Shown piece after piece: positions 45,262-55,500 of a stretch of DNA of 64,000 bases. The stretch's first letter is position 1; each line of letters opens with the position of its first letter. Source of the stretch: CBDCWQ01 sp965223435 (GTDB taxonomy: Bacteria; Myxococcota; Kuafuiibacteriia; Kuafuiibacteriales; Kuafuiibacteriaceae); the NCBI GenBank assembly GCA_965223435.1, contig CBDCWQ010000021.1, positions 1,302,001-1,366,000 on the forward strand. Direction: 5' to 3'. The position numbers and the translations under genes are program-made. The notes beneath the pieces are model-generated. The model saw only the letters and a program-made list of their open reading frames with translations, was not told the origin of the DNA and searched no databases.

Positions 45262-45966
45262 ATGAAAACGAATGTGGACTACTGGAAAGGCAAAAACGTG
45301 CTGATCACCGGCGGAAGCTCCGGGCTTGGTAAAGCTATGGCCATCTTGCTCGAGGGTCGCGGGGCTCGTGTCTGTGTGGTCGCAAGGCGTGTCGGGCCCA
45401 TTGATGCGTTGATCGGCGAGTATCCCAACATTGTTGGCATCCAAGGTGATGTCTCCGACAAAGAGGCGATTCTTGCGATCGCCGGGGAAGCCCATGCGCG
45501 TTTAGGCGATGTGGATGTTCTCGTCAATGCTGCGAGTTACTTGGGCCCCACGCCGCTTCGTCTGCTGATCGACACGGAGTGTGAAGCGTTTGAAGAGGTT
45601 CTCCAGACCAATCTTTTGGGGCCCTTTCGGCTGACCAAAGCGTTGTTGCCGGCGATGTTGCTCAATGGATCGGGTTTGGTGATCAACATCAGCAGTGACG
45701 CGGCCGTCCAGGCTTACGCCCGTTGGGGGGCCTACAGCGTATCAAAAGCGGGCCTTGATCACCTGAGTCGAGTCTTCGAGGCAGAGCTGGCAGAAAGGGG
45801 CATACGTTTTTGGTCTGTAGATCCTACCGACATGAGTACACCCATGCATTTTGCTGCGGTTCCCGATGCGAATCCGGACGACCTTTGTAAACCTGAGGTA
45901 GCGGCTTGCCGTATTGTGGATCTGGTTTCACAGCAAGACTTTGAGAAAGTGAGGTGTGCATCATGA
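45262..45966 (+). CDS. short-chain dehydrogenase/reductase (operon with QueA-like gene)
   Basis: 234 residues with an excellent AAAGGAGG upstream. Motifs: VLITGGSSGLGKAMA, VARR, DVDVLVNAAS (in place of NNAG), INISSDAAVQAYA with the catalytic Ser, and YSVSKAG. The last codons overlap the next ATG (ATGA), so this SDR and the QueA-like enzyme are made together. The substrate is unknown; the coupling suggests it acts on the same pathway as the QueA-like enzyme. It is not a housekeeping SDR such as FabG judging by the VNAAS variation. Confidence 0.88.
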   Translation: MKTNVDYWKGKNVLITGGSSGLGKAMAILLEGRGARVCVVARRVGPIDALIGEYPNIVGIQGDVSDKEAILAIAGEAHARLGDVDVLVNAASYLGPTPLRLLIDTECEAFEEVLQTNLLGPFRLTKALLPAMLLNGSGLVINISSDAAVQAYARWGAYSVSKAGLDHLSRVFEAELAERGIRFWSVDPTDMSTPMHFAAVPDANPDDLCKPEVAACRIVDLVSQQDFEKVRCAS

Positions 45967-47009
45967 ATCCCGCGATCACAAGCACGCGAAAGCTGGGAGC
46001 CACAAGACTCATGGTGGTCGGCCAAGGGGGCTATGTAGAACATGCCCGATTCGAACAACTTCGAGACTTTCTTGAATGTGGGGACTTGATTGTCGTCAAC
46101 CGCTCGGGAACCCTCCCCTCAAGTTTTTTTGGCACAATCGAGCGAAGTGGTGAGACCGTGGAGCTCCGGCTCGCTGCGTTTCAGGGGCCAAACAGGATGC
46201 CGCCCGAATCAATGGCTCTTGATCTGTCGGGATGGCTTGCGGTGGCCTTCGGAAGTGGAACGTGGGAATTGCCGACCGAGAAACGAGGCGTGCCGCCGGT
46301 TCTCAAAACGGGTGACCGCATTCGTTTTGGCGACGATCTGGGTGCGAGCGTTGAAGAGGTCGATGCCTTGACCCACCGGTTGCTACGGATTCGATTCGAG
46401 AGCAAGCGCCTGGAGCAATCGCTGTACCGGCATGGGCGCCCGATTCAGTACTCGTATCTCAAAGAGCAACTGCATGTGTGGGACCAGCAAACGCTGTTTT
46501 CTGGGCCACCCATCTCGGTGGAGCCCCCAAGTGCGGCTTTTGCCCTGACTTGGGATCACGCGCTTGCCCTTCAAGACTCTGGTATTGGCGTGGTTTCGAT
46601 TCTTCATGGTGCCGGAATTTCGGCAACGGGTGAGGATGCATTGGACCGCCGGCTTCCCCTAGCGGAGTATTTTTACATTCCGTTTGGGTCGCGGTCTCGA
46701 ATCAACGAGGCCCTGGATGCAGGAAGACGGGTTATCGCGCTGGGCACGACTGTGGTGAGGGCGCTGGAGTCTGCGGCGGAGCACGGGACTATCAAAAGGC
46801 GTTATGGCCTGACGACCTTGCGTGTTCAATCCGGGCAACGACTCCAAGTTGTCAAAGGACTCATTTCCGGAATGCATGAACCAGGCACCAGCCACTTTGA
46901 GCTCCAAACTGCCTTCCGCAAGGCTTCGTTGTTGAAGCGCGGCTACGAAGAGGCGGCGACCAGACACTACCTCACGCATGAGTTTGGAGACCTCTCTTTT
47001 CTCGTCTAA
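45963..47009 (+). CDS. QueA-like S-adenosylmethionine ribosyltransferase-isomerase paralogue
   Basis: 348 residues from the ATG at 45963 overlapping the SDR stop. QueA fold signature regions are present: LRDFLECGDLIVVNRSGTLP, EPPSAAFALTWDHALAL and GTTVVRALESAAEHGTIKRR, ending in the QueA-like SGMHEPGTSHFELQTAF. But the canonical NDTRVIPARL motif is replaced by NRSGTLPSSFF, and AEYF replaces the usual HAE.Y region. QueA itself makes epoxyqueuosine in tRNA. None of QueC/D/E/F or Tgt is in the window. A similar altered motif (NTSATLPAAL as I recall it) marks a QueA-like group in actinobacteria, whose role is unknown. Probably a different transfer reaction on a different substrate. Confidence 0.8.
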   Translation: MNPAITSTRKLGATRLMVVGQGGYVEHARFEQLRDFLECGDLIVVNRSGTLPSSFFGTIERSGETVELRLAAFQGPNRMPPESMALDLSGWLAVAFGSGTWELPTEKRGVPPVLKTGDRIRFGDDLGASVEEVDALTHRLLRIRFESKRLEQSLYRHGRPIQYSYLKEQLHVWDQQTLFSGPPISVEPPSAAFALTWDHALALQDSGIGVVSILHGAGISATGEDALDRRLPLAEYFYIPFGSRSRINEALDAGRRVIALGTTVVRALESAAEHGTIKRRYGLTTLRVQSGQRLQVVKGLISGMHEPGTSHFELQTAFRKASLLKRGYEEAATRHYLTHEFGDLSFLV

Positions 47010-47238
47010 TCCCTTGGCTTACTTCGCGATGCCACGCGTAGGCGGCCGGCGCGCGGCGGGCAGTTGACCGCGCCCGCCGGCGTGTTTCGGGGGAGAGAGT
47101 TCGCATGCACTTGGTTTTCAACGAGAAACCCCGTGAATACGCCATGTAAGCGGTCGCCCCTCCTATTGTACAGAGTCGGAGGTCGACAGATTTGTAGCCC
47201 GCTCGACACGCATGCGTCGACGGAAGCAGGGGGGTGTG

Positions 47239-47622
47239 ATGGCTTTTCAGAAGGGGGTTTCGAGAATGGTTCTGCTTGTGGATGACAATGCAAGGGGTCG
47301 CTTCGCCATGCGTCGGGTGTTGCAGGGCGAAGGATTCTCAGTGGCGGAGGCGGCGACGGCACGCGAGGCGTGGGCTTGTCTCAACAGTCAAACCTTCGAA
47401 GCCATGGTTCTCGATTATAGGCTACCGGACAAAAACGGTGATGAGCTTTTGGAGCAAGTGCGCGCCTCGTTTCCCACCCTAAAGGTTTTTGTATGGTCCG
47501 GTGACTTGACCGCGCAGCGTCGGGCGATGCTTATCGAAAAGGGTGCCAAAGCATGCATCGACAAATCACGGGGCGCGTCCATCGTTTTGAGAGCGCTCCA
47601 AATGTGGTCCGGGGTGCCCTGA
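47239..47622 (+). CDS. single-domain response regulator receiver
   Basis: 127 residues from ATG 47239, preceded by a GGGGGG run. A complete receiver: VLLVDDN acidic pair, phosphoacceptor Asp in AMVLDYRLPDKNG, and a late lysine in KACIDKS. No output domain is present, so it is a CheY/Spo0F-like signalling relay. The usual Thr/Ser before the last strand appears as WSGD. It sits upstream of the esterase gene by 18 bases, but no histidine kinase gene is in the window. Confidence 0.88.
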   Translation: MAFQKGVSRMVLLVDDNARGRFAMRRVLQGEGFSVAEAATAREAWACLNSQTFEAMVLDYRLPDKNGDELLEQVRASFPTLKVFVWSGDLTAQRRAMLIEKGAKACIDKSRGASIVLRALQMWSGVP

Positions 47623-47640
47623 TCAAGTTGTGGTAGGCTG

Positions 47641-48381
47641 ATGGGCACAGTGAAGGGGCGCTGGGAACAGATCAAATTGCTCGCTTTGGTGGGGGTCCTT
47701 TTGACGGGGGGCTGGTGGTGGATGCGAGATCCGCCGGTGGTGGTCGGGCCGGACCCGGGGCCCCAAAGCCGGATTCTTATTCTCCTGCATGGGCACGGTG
47801 CTTCCAAGAACGATCTCCAATTCTTGGCAGAGCAGCTCGTGGAGGGGGTTTCGGGGCTCACGGTGGTGATGCCTTCGGCGCCCCATCGCGCCGGGCCAGG
47901 GCGCACGTGGTATCCAAGCTTCAGGGTGGAGTCCAAGGCCCTCGTCGAGGTCAAACTGCGGGCGCTCCGAGAACAGGCGCGTGCGGTAGTCTTCGACCTC
48001 GTCGAGGGACTCAAGAATGATGGCGTTTCAGCCGCACAGATTCTTGTGGGTGGCTTTTCACAAGGCGGGACCGTGGCCCTCGACGTTGTCATGGGTGAGG
48101 GCGCCGGTTCACAGCTCGGAGGCTTGGTTTCCTTATCGGCGGGAGGGCCGTCACTTGATTTGACCCCCCTGGATGCGCGCGACCGGATGCCCGCTTTCGT
48201 GAGTCACGGCGAATCAGATTCAGTGGTTCCCATGGCCAGCTCCAGAAAATTGGTACGTGCCCTTGAGGCGGGTGGGCACGAGGTCACTTTTGTTGATTTT
48301 CCTGGTGGCCACACCGTGCCTGAATCCGTCATTCGAGCGCTCGGGGTTTTTTTGTCGGAGCTCTTCTCTGAGCTTGCTTGA
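47641..48381 (+). CDS. membrane-anchored phospholipase/carboxylesterase-like alpha/beta hydrolase
   Basis: 246 residues. One N-terminal hydrophobic anchor (LLALVGVLLTGGWWW). The hydrolase has the oxyanion strand ILILLHGHGAS, nucleophile elbow GFSQGG, Asp in HGESDSVVP and His in FPGGHTVPE: a complete Ser-Asp-His triad of the phospholipase/carboxylesterase (YpfH/Apt1-like) family. The substrate may be a small ester or an acylated protein. The anchor faces it to the periplasm. Confidence 0.88.
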   Translation: MGTVKGRWEQIKLLALVGVLLTGGWWWMRDPPVVVGPDPGPQSRILILLHGHGASKNDLQFLAEQLVEGVSGLTVVMPSAPHRAGPGRTWYPSFRVESKALVEVKLRALREQARAVVFDLVEGLKNDGVSAAQILVGGFSQGGTVALDVVMGEGAGSQLGGLVSLSAGGPSLDLTPLDARDRMPAFVSHGESDSVVPMASSRKLVRALEAGGHEVTFVDFPGGHTVPESVIRALGVFLSELFSELA

Positions 48382-48405
48382 CAAGCGCTTGCAGGGCTTT
48401 CTTGC

Positions 48406-48816
48406 CTACAAGGATGCACAGCAGCCGGTCGCTCTGCTCTCTTTGGCCTCCGTATCTTCAAGCAGGAGGTAGATTTCCCACTTGAATCCGTCGGGGTCGG
48501 TAACCCAGAATTTGTCCTGATTGGCGTAGCAGCAGACGGAAGTCTCCCTTTTGGCGGTGATGAGGCCCGCTTTTTCGAGGCGAGCATGGGTTTTTTCAAG
48601 AATTTTGCGATTGGGCACCTCCAGTCCGAGGTGAATGTCTCGAAGACCGCCGGCGCCGCCCGCATTTTCGTGGAAGGAAATGTTGATGTCGGACTCCGCG
48701 GGAAGAAACTTGGCGTAGTCGCCCTTGATCTTGACCGGCTCTGTGTCGAACAATACCCGATAGAATTCGAGGGTATCGTGCAAGTTTTTGACGGGAAGAT
48801 TGGTGTGAAATCGCAT
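48406..48816 (-). CDS. ArsI/CadI-like vicinal-oxygen-chelate dioxygenase
   Basis: 136 residues from the ATG at 48816 with AAGGAG six bases upstream; the long upstream extension is excluded. RFHTNLPVKNLHDTLEFYRV, GDYAKFLPAESDINISFHEN and SVCCYANQDKFWVTDPDG are typical of the ArsI (C-As lyase)/CadI group of glyoxalase-fold proteins, including the paired cysteines. A CCASL end follows. Likely metal ligands are the His near the N-terminus (RFHTNL), the His of IHLGLEV and the late Glu (WEIY). It is divergent from the SigZ-like gene, so it may be a target of that sigma factor. Confidence 0.8.
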   Translation of the reverse strand: MRFHTNLPVKNLHDTLEFYRVLFDTEPVKIKGDYAKFLPAESDINISFHENAGGAGGLRDIHLGLEVPNRKILEKTHARLEKAGLITAKRETSVCCYANQDKFWVTDPDGFKWEIYLLLEDTEAKESRATGCCASL

Positions 48817-48935
48817 AGTTGTCTCCTTTTTGCCCAGCGCTGTGCTGGGGGGTTGCAGGGAAGACGTGTGGGTCCGGCCCGGGACGCAACTTGGGGTCAT
48901 TTGCGTCCTATGGGGTCTTGGAGCGTCTCCCTCAT

Positions 48936-49544
48936 ATGAAGGCCATTCAACCCGCCGATGACGACGTGCCACCTCCAGCAGATACGGGGCGCTTGTGGCA
49001 GCAGTTTCACGGCGAGCTCTACGCTTTTTTGCGCGCGCGCGGCCACTCGGAGGACGCGGCTCAAGATTTGCTCCAGGCCGCATTTTTGCGCGCCCATAAG
49101 CACTTGGTTGGCGGGTGTGTGCCGGAGCGCCCGCGGGCGTGGCTTTACCAAATTGTACGAAATCTTGCCATTGACGCCCACCGGTACACAGAAAAGCAAA
49201 AAAACCTACGTGAGGCCTTCGCGAGCGAGCCCACCCAAACCTCCGATTCAGTGGTTGACGAACGAGAGGTGTTTACCGTTGTGGCCAAAGCGCTTCCGAT
49301 GTTTGTCAATTCACTTGCGCCTGCATATCAAGACGCGTTGAAGATGACCGAGCTTGAGGGTTTAACGCAGGCTGAGGCTGCGAAGCGAGCCGGCATCAGC
49401 CTTTCCGGCATGAAGTCGCGTGTTCAGCGCGGCCGCAAGCATCTGCTCAAAGCACTTCGCAACTGTTGCAGCTTTGAGCTCGATGCTCGCGGACGCATGA
49501 TGGCTTGCTCCGGGCGCGCCGACTCAGATCCATGCTGTTCGTAG
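48936..49544 (+). CDS. sigZ: SigZ-like ECF sigma factor with Cys-rich C-terminus
   Basis: 202 residues from the ATG at 48936. Region 2: FHGELYAFLRARGHSEDAAQDLLQAAFLRAHKH and PRAWLYQIVRNLAIDAHR (quoted as segments). Region 4: MTELEGLTQAEAAKRAGISL and SGMKSRVQRGRKHLLKAL. The extra C-terminal tail with CCSFELDARGRM and CSGRADSDPCCS carries five cysteines. This is the hallmark of the SigZ group, which lacks a dedicated anti-sigma and may sense metals or thiols directly (inference). It is divergent from the ArsI/CadI-like gene with a 119-bp shared promoter region. Confidence 0.88.
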   Translation: MKAIQPADDDVPPPADTGRLWQQFHGELYAFLRARGHSEDAAQDLLQAAFLRAHKHLVGGCVPERPRAWLYQIVRNLAIDAHRYTEKQKNLREAFASEPTQTSDSVVDEREVFTVVAKALPMFVNSLAPAYQDALKMTELEGLTQAEAAKRAGISLSGMKSRVQRGRKHLLKALRNCCSFELDARGRMMACSGRADSDPCCS

Positions 49545-49585
49545 CGGTGGCAAACGTGGAACAACCGGGTTTTTTGGGCTGCTGC

Positions 49586-52500
49586 TCATGGGGTTGCGCC
49601 TACTCCGCCTGGAGCTCGACCATACAGCTGGAACAACGGCCTAACCAATTTCCCGCCGTTTCTGAATGTGTGAGCGCTGTATTCCCTTCCCACGGTCAAC
49701 CCGTCGGAAAAGATGACAGAGCCCGCCAAACGGTAGGGGTTGAACGGGAGGATCGCATTGAAACCGGTGATATTGGGGACCGCATCATAGGGATGGGCAA
49801 AGAAATCTATAATGTCGACCCCCATACGAGAAAATAGAACCTTGGTTGAGAATTCGTTCACGGCCGCAGCCCCCATGCTGACCGTGAGCCCGGTCATCTT
49901 TTGTCCTGCTGCACGAGCCATGACCAATGCGTTTCGGGTAATGATCCCGCCTTGGCTATGGGTGAAGATGTGAGACTTGGTGAGGTCTGCATGTTTAAGA
50001 ATACTGGCAATGCCTTTCGACACAGGGGTTTGTCCGGAAACTTTCCCGAGCATGGACTCGATGGTATCTAGACGTCCCCCTGCGGTTGGGTTGTGGAGCA
50101 TGTAGAATTCGTCTACGCGCCCCCAGTTGTACCCAAGACGTGCGGCTTTTGCGATGTCGTTGGATTGACCGTTGATAAAGCCCACTATCCCTTGACCTTC
50201 GATTTCGCTGGCGGGAATGTTTCGGCGAATCAGGGTGAAGTTCTCGGTCCTTGTGGTGTGCGTGAGCTCGACTTCCATCTTTGAAGCCGGCGTCAGTGTG
50301 CGGTATATGGTCTGCAATGCGGCGGCGGTGAGAAACGATGTGGCTGCGGAACTCAAGGCCCCCTTTAGACCGAATTTGAGTGCGCTGCCGAGGCCTTCGC
50401 CGTTGAGAACCGCTCCGCTAAACCCGCCCACAAATCCAGAGACGAAACCGGAAAACGCGGCGGATGCGAGGGCACTCAGTTTCAAGGAGGCGGCGATCGC
50501 CAGAGCCCATCCGGCGGTAACAATTGAAAGTACGCCGGCGATGATGGTGACCAGGTGCTTCTTGATAAACTTGACCAGTTTTTTCAAGAAGAACCCGCTG
50601 GGGTCCACGTTCACCAGGGGGTTGTTGAGGACATAGGTATATCGATTGAGGTTCTGGGGGTCGAAACGGTCCTGCACAAAAGGATCAGGACTGATAAACC
50701 GCCCGATACTCGGATCGTATATGCGCCCATTCATATGGATGAGGCCGATTGCATCCAGCATTTCGTGCCCGGTGTAGCCCCGATCGGCGAACCCGTAGTC
50801 GGTCCAGTGGGGCCCGCTCTGTGTTTGGGTGTAGGGCGCCGCGGTTTCGGGGTTTCGTCGTCGTCCCCACGCGTCGTAGTCAAATTCTTCGGTGATGGCA
50901 CCGGCCGTGTCGGTACGAGCGATGACGGACCCTAGATGATTGGTATAGTAGTAAGAACGTTCACCATCGTGGGGGCCTTTGAGGGCGATATGTCCCACTG
51001 GGCCGTTCGGACCACCTACATGAATCACCCAGGCGTCGTGGGTCCAGTTGACGGTGCAATCTTCGTTTGCGGTGCATACTTTTTCATATAGATTGGTTCC
51101 TTCAAAATCCGTGAAGTAGTACGTCTTTTCCTTCACGCGTACGAAGTGTGACGCCAAGCTCTTGGGGGTGCGCTCTACGGTTTCTTGGAAGATACGATTG
51201 CGTTCGGCATCGTACTCAAAACGGCTGTTTATTCGGGCTTTGCCGAGAACCGCTTGGGCGGTCCCCATCCAGCTGGGTTTGTTGAATGAGGTCCACTCAA
51301 ACCCGATGTTTCCACGTTGTATGACGTTTCCATTGCGGTCGTATGAATACTGAACGGTTCCGGCCTGCGTGACGGCGTGAGGTCGCGGACCGTCGTAGTG
51401 AAGGGTCGTGTCCGATTCGACAAGCTTGACGTCTTGGAATCGTTCTTGTCGGCTTGTTACATTCCCCAGGGCATCATAGTTTGTCTTGAGCCAAGGGCCA
51501 TTCGGGCCGAAGGATGCAGACTTGAGTCGCTGCAACCGGTCGTAACGAAAGGTCTCTTTTCGATTTCTGATGCCGTTGGTGATGGAGGTCATGCTCCCGA
51601 TCGAATTGTATCCCATCGTGAGATCGACCTCTGTCTTGCTCCCCCGTTTGGCAAAGATGTGCTCGAGCGCACGGGTTTTCGGGTTACGTTCCTGGACAAT
51701 AATGGCTCCTGCGCCGTTTTTGTACTCAGAGACGCTTCCATTTCGATCATAGCGGGCCTCGGAATACCAGCTCTTCCCATCGCTTCCCGAAACGCCGGTA
51801 AGAAAGCCTCGAGCATCGTAGTTGTTGGTGAGCGTATAGAGTTCCTTCCCGCCGACGATGTAGCTTCGTTTATCTACTCGGCCGGCCGAATCATAGCCGT
51901 GGCGTATTCTGGCGAATCGGCCATCGACGTTCATCTGAACATCAAAGATACGTCCCAGTTCATCGTAGTAGTACTTGCGCACTGCAGTAAATCCTGTGGA
52001 AGGCCCAATTTCGGCGACAATTTTGCCAGGAGCCCGTTCTTTGTCGAGCTCATCGTAGACCCATGTGCTGGTTCCTTCTGGACTGATTCGCTTCGTCATG
52101 CGACCGAGTGGGTCGTATTTCATGGTCGTCTGGTTTCCTTTGGCATCCTCTTGGTAGGTCAAACGGCCTCGACGGTCGTATCGGTATAACCAGGTTCCCA
52201 AGTCGGGATCTTCGAGCCTTGTGCGATGTCCGGCGGCGTTGTACTTGACGCGCGTAACCACGTCATTGCGGCCTGGTACGTGGACTCGAGTCTCTTCTAC
52301 GTTACCATCGACATCATAGACAAAGGACATCGATGTGTCTTCTTCGTCCGTGATGAGGACTTCGCGGCCTTGCGCATCAGTCAAAGTGGTCTTTGTCAGT
52401 CGGCGATTGCCTGCATCCCTGATGATGGTCTTTTCTCTTCCGTCGAACCGGTATTCGGTGGCAACGCCGTTTGGTGCGATGAGACGGGTCAATCGACCCA

Positions 52501-55500
52501 AAGCGTCGTAAGCCGATACCGACCACTGTGGCGTTTCGTATTGAACGCCATCAGCCAGCGTGACGTGAGGCTCGGACTGCTTTGTGACGCGTCCCGTCTT
52601 GTCGTAACGCACAAGCGTTCGAATTTTCATTTGAGGCCCGGAATTCGGGGCCTGGCCGTCCTGAACGGTGGCGATTTCGCGACCCAGGCGGTCGAAGGTT
52701 TTCCATATTCTTGGTGCGCCGGTGGTCTTGGTCAACGTCCGGTACCGAGCCCGCTTTCCTTGGGGATCGAAGGGTACAAACTCAAAAGAACTTTCGGTGC
52801 CGTCGGGCCGAATCTCCAGAGTTTTCTCACCGAAGACATCGTGTTTAAAGATTGTGGCTGGTGCTCCTGCCAACTTGTTTGTGTCAAACTCGCAGGAAGT
52901 GATGCCGAGATTCGCCATTTCGTTGGCGTCTATCGCCTTGGTGGTGACGCCAAAGCTTGGGTGGCGCTTGCGATACTCGATGTGTCCGACTGCGTTCATC
53001 GAGCAATAGGGGAACTGGCCCTTTTGGTCGTAGAAGTGGGTGTTGATCGTCCGCATGGTCGAAAAGCCGACCTTCTTCTCGACGGGGTTTCCAAACACAT
53101 CGTACTCATGCACAGTGGCGAGCTCTTGCGGAGTGCCCACAAGTTTTCGTTCCAGTCGGACCTTGGTCTTGTGGTATTTATATTCAGAAACCTGTTGGCT
53201 TTGCCCCTTGCTGTTTCTGAGCCACGTTGTTTCGCGGAACATTCGACCTGGGTTCCAGGTTTTTCCCTTGGTGTTATAGTTGTACTCACGCTTGGTCTTG
53301 GTCCAGCTGTCATCGATGAGGGTTCTCTCTTGGGTCAATTGGTTGCCGAGTCCGTCGAAGGTGCGTGTGGTTTCGGTGACATCTGTGGGATCGCGGTTTG
53401 ATCCGAGCTCCCATCGGCGCTCGGTTTCCACGCCAGCGAAGGTGAAGATCGTCGCATCGCGGAGGGCGTCCTCAGGCGCACGGAAACAATCGTGGACCTC
53501 TGGAGGGGCCTGGGTTGCGGGGTCTTCTTGGGTGAAGATGTATCGATTCTTGAACCATATTTCCCGAACTTGTTGCTCCTGCTTTGTGCCGGCACGCACG
53601 ATGAAGGTTCGATACCGGAGCATGCCTGTGCAAGGGGCTGCTTGTGCGTAGCCTTCGTTGACCTTGGTTTTTCGGGTCACATCGTGGGTCGTCATCAGCT
53701 CGAAACCCAAAAAGCCTCGTCCAGCAAGGTGCTCCCTTCCGTTCTTGTAGGTGTAGATGGTCTCATTGCGTGATTCTTCGGACTCTGCGGCGTTTGTAGC
53801 ATTGTCGGTAATGAGTTTACGGACCACAACCATTGCGCCGGTTACGGCCCGGTAGGGGTACTTGGGGGGGATATTGCTGAACATGTCGAAGGTGCCCTTA
53901 TCATAGATCTTGGGGTTTCGAAGGCGTCCGTAGCGAACAGAAGTTTTGCTCCCAAGCCCGTTTTTGATTTCGGAGACCTCGTCAACCACCGCGGCGTTGG
54001 AGCTGGACATCCAGAATTTTCTCGGGGTTGGAATGGTCCCAAAAGGACTTACTGCAGCGGTTAGCAAATCTGCGTCCCCATCCCCATCGAGGTCTCCTAC
54101 CGCCTGGATTCGATGATAGATTGCACCCACTTGTACCTTGCGTGGGACAAACTTAAAGCCGTTGAAGACATGCAATATGCCTCCCTTGCTTGCCTGGCGG
54201 TCCGCATACCCGAGCGGTGGGACGTACCCCAAAGCGGGCGGTTTGATTGCTCCCGTGACGAGAATATCGGCGCGCCCATCACCACTGAAATCACCGACCG
54301 CAGCGATGCGTTTTCTGCTGTCTCCAATATTAAACTTCGCTGAGCCCCACTTTGTAATGGCGCCGTCTCCCTTAGACGCGTAAATGAAAGTCCCGGTGTT
54401 TTCTGATATCAACACATCGCTCAGGCCATCCCCATTGAAGTCCGCGAAGGCTTTCACCTTGGCCCAGTGGCCGAACACATTGGTGTGTTGCTTGAAGCTG
54501 TTGTTCTTGTCGGTCACAAAACGAAACAAGTTTGTGAGGTGATTCTTTTTCCCAGCGCTGAACTCAGCCATGATGTCCGAACGACCATCTCCGTTGAACT
54601 CGCCGACGTAAACTTTGCGTACATCCTTCAGGGTTCCTCCAAACATCGTGTGTCGCCGGGCGTCGAAGCCCGGTGTTTCAGACCCAGGATCTCGCCCGTA
54701 GAGGATACAGTCTTCGAGCAGGATGTCGGATACCCGATTGCCGTCAAAGTCACCAGTTCCTCGAACCTTCCAAGTACAGGTCACCGATGGGTCGATGTCG
54801 AATTCAAGTTTGCTGAAACCTGAGGCGTCTTTGGGGTTTGCTCGATAGAGGACCTTCTTGATCCCGGGATCTGCCGTAACTTTATTGTTGACGTCCGCAA
54901 CCACAAAATCGGTCATTGCGTCGCCGTCAAAGTCACCAGAGGCCAATATGGTTCGTTTGAAGCCAGGGTGAGCCGAGCGCGGGATATGGTGAAGTTGGAT
55001 TTCCTGCCCAACGTGTTTTTTGGATGATTTGTGTACGCTCAGATGTGTGGCGCTGTCCGAGATACGAAGAGCCGGGTCGGACGCGTCCATCCCGGCGGTG
55101 ATAAAGTCCAGCTGGCCGTCGCCATCAAAATCACCCTGCGCGTGTACGCGGATTCCGCCCTTGACCTGACTGTTTGGGGCCACAGATTTGATGAAAGGCT
55201 GACCGGACATGCCTAGCTTTTTGGTTGCGCCCCACTTGAATTCTGTTGCAGGCCGAGCACTCGACAACGGGGCTGTGCCTTCTAACCCCGCAACTTCTTG
55301 GATGGATGTAAGCTGGCTGACCCCACTGATCGGACTTTTTCTGTATTTTATTCGGTACTCTCGCACGTGTTTTCCGTTTGCTTTCACCACGATCTTAACG
55401 AGTCGTTTGTCCGAACGCCTGACGGCGAGGCCGGCGGCGTATGTGAGTTGCACGTCGGGGCGAGATGCGTACCGAAAATTAACAATATTGTATGGCTTGA

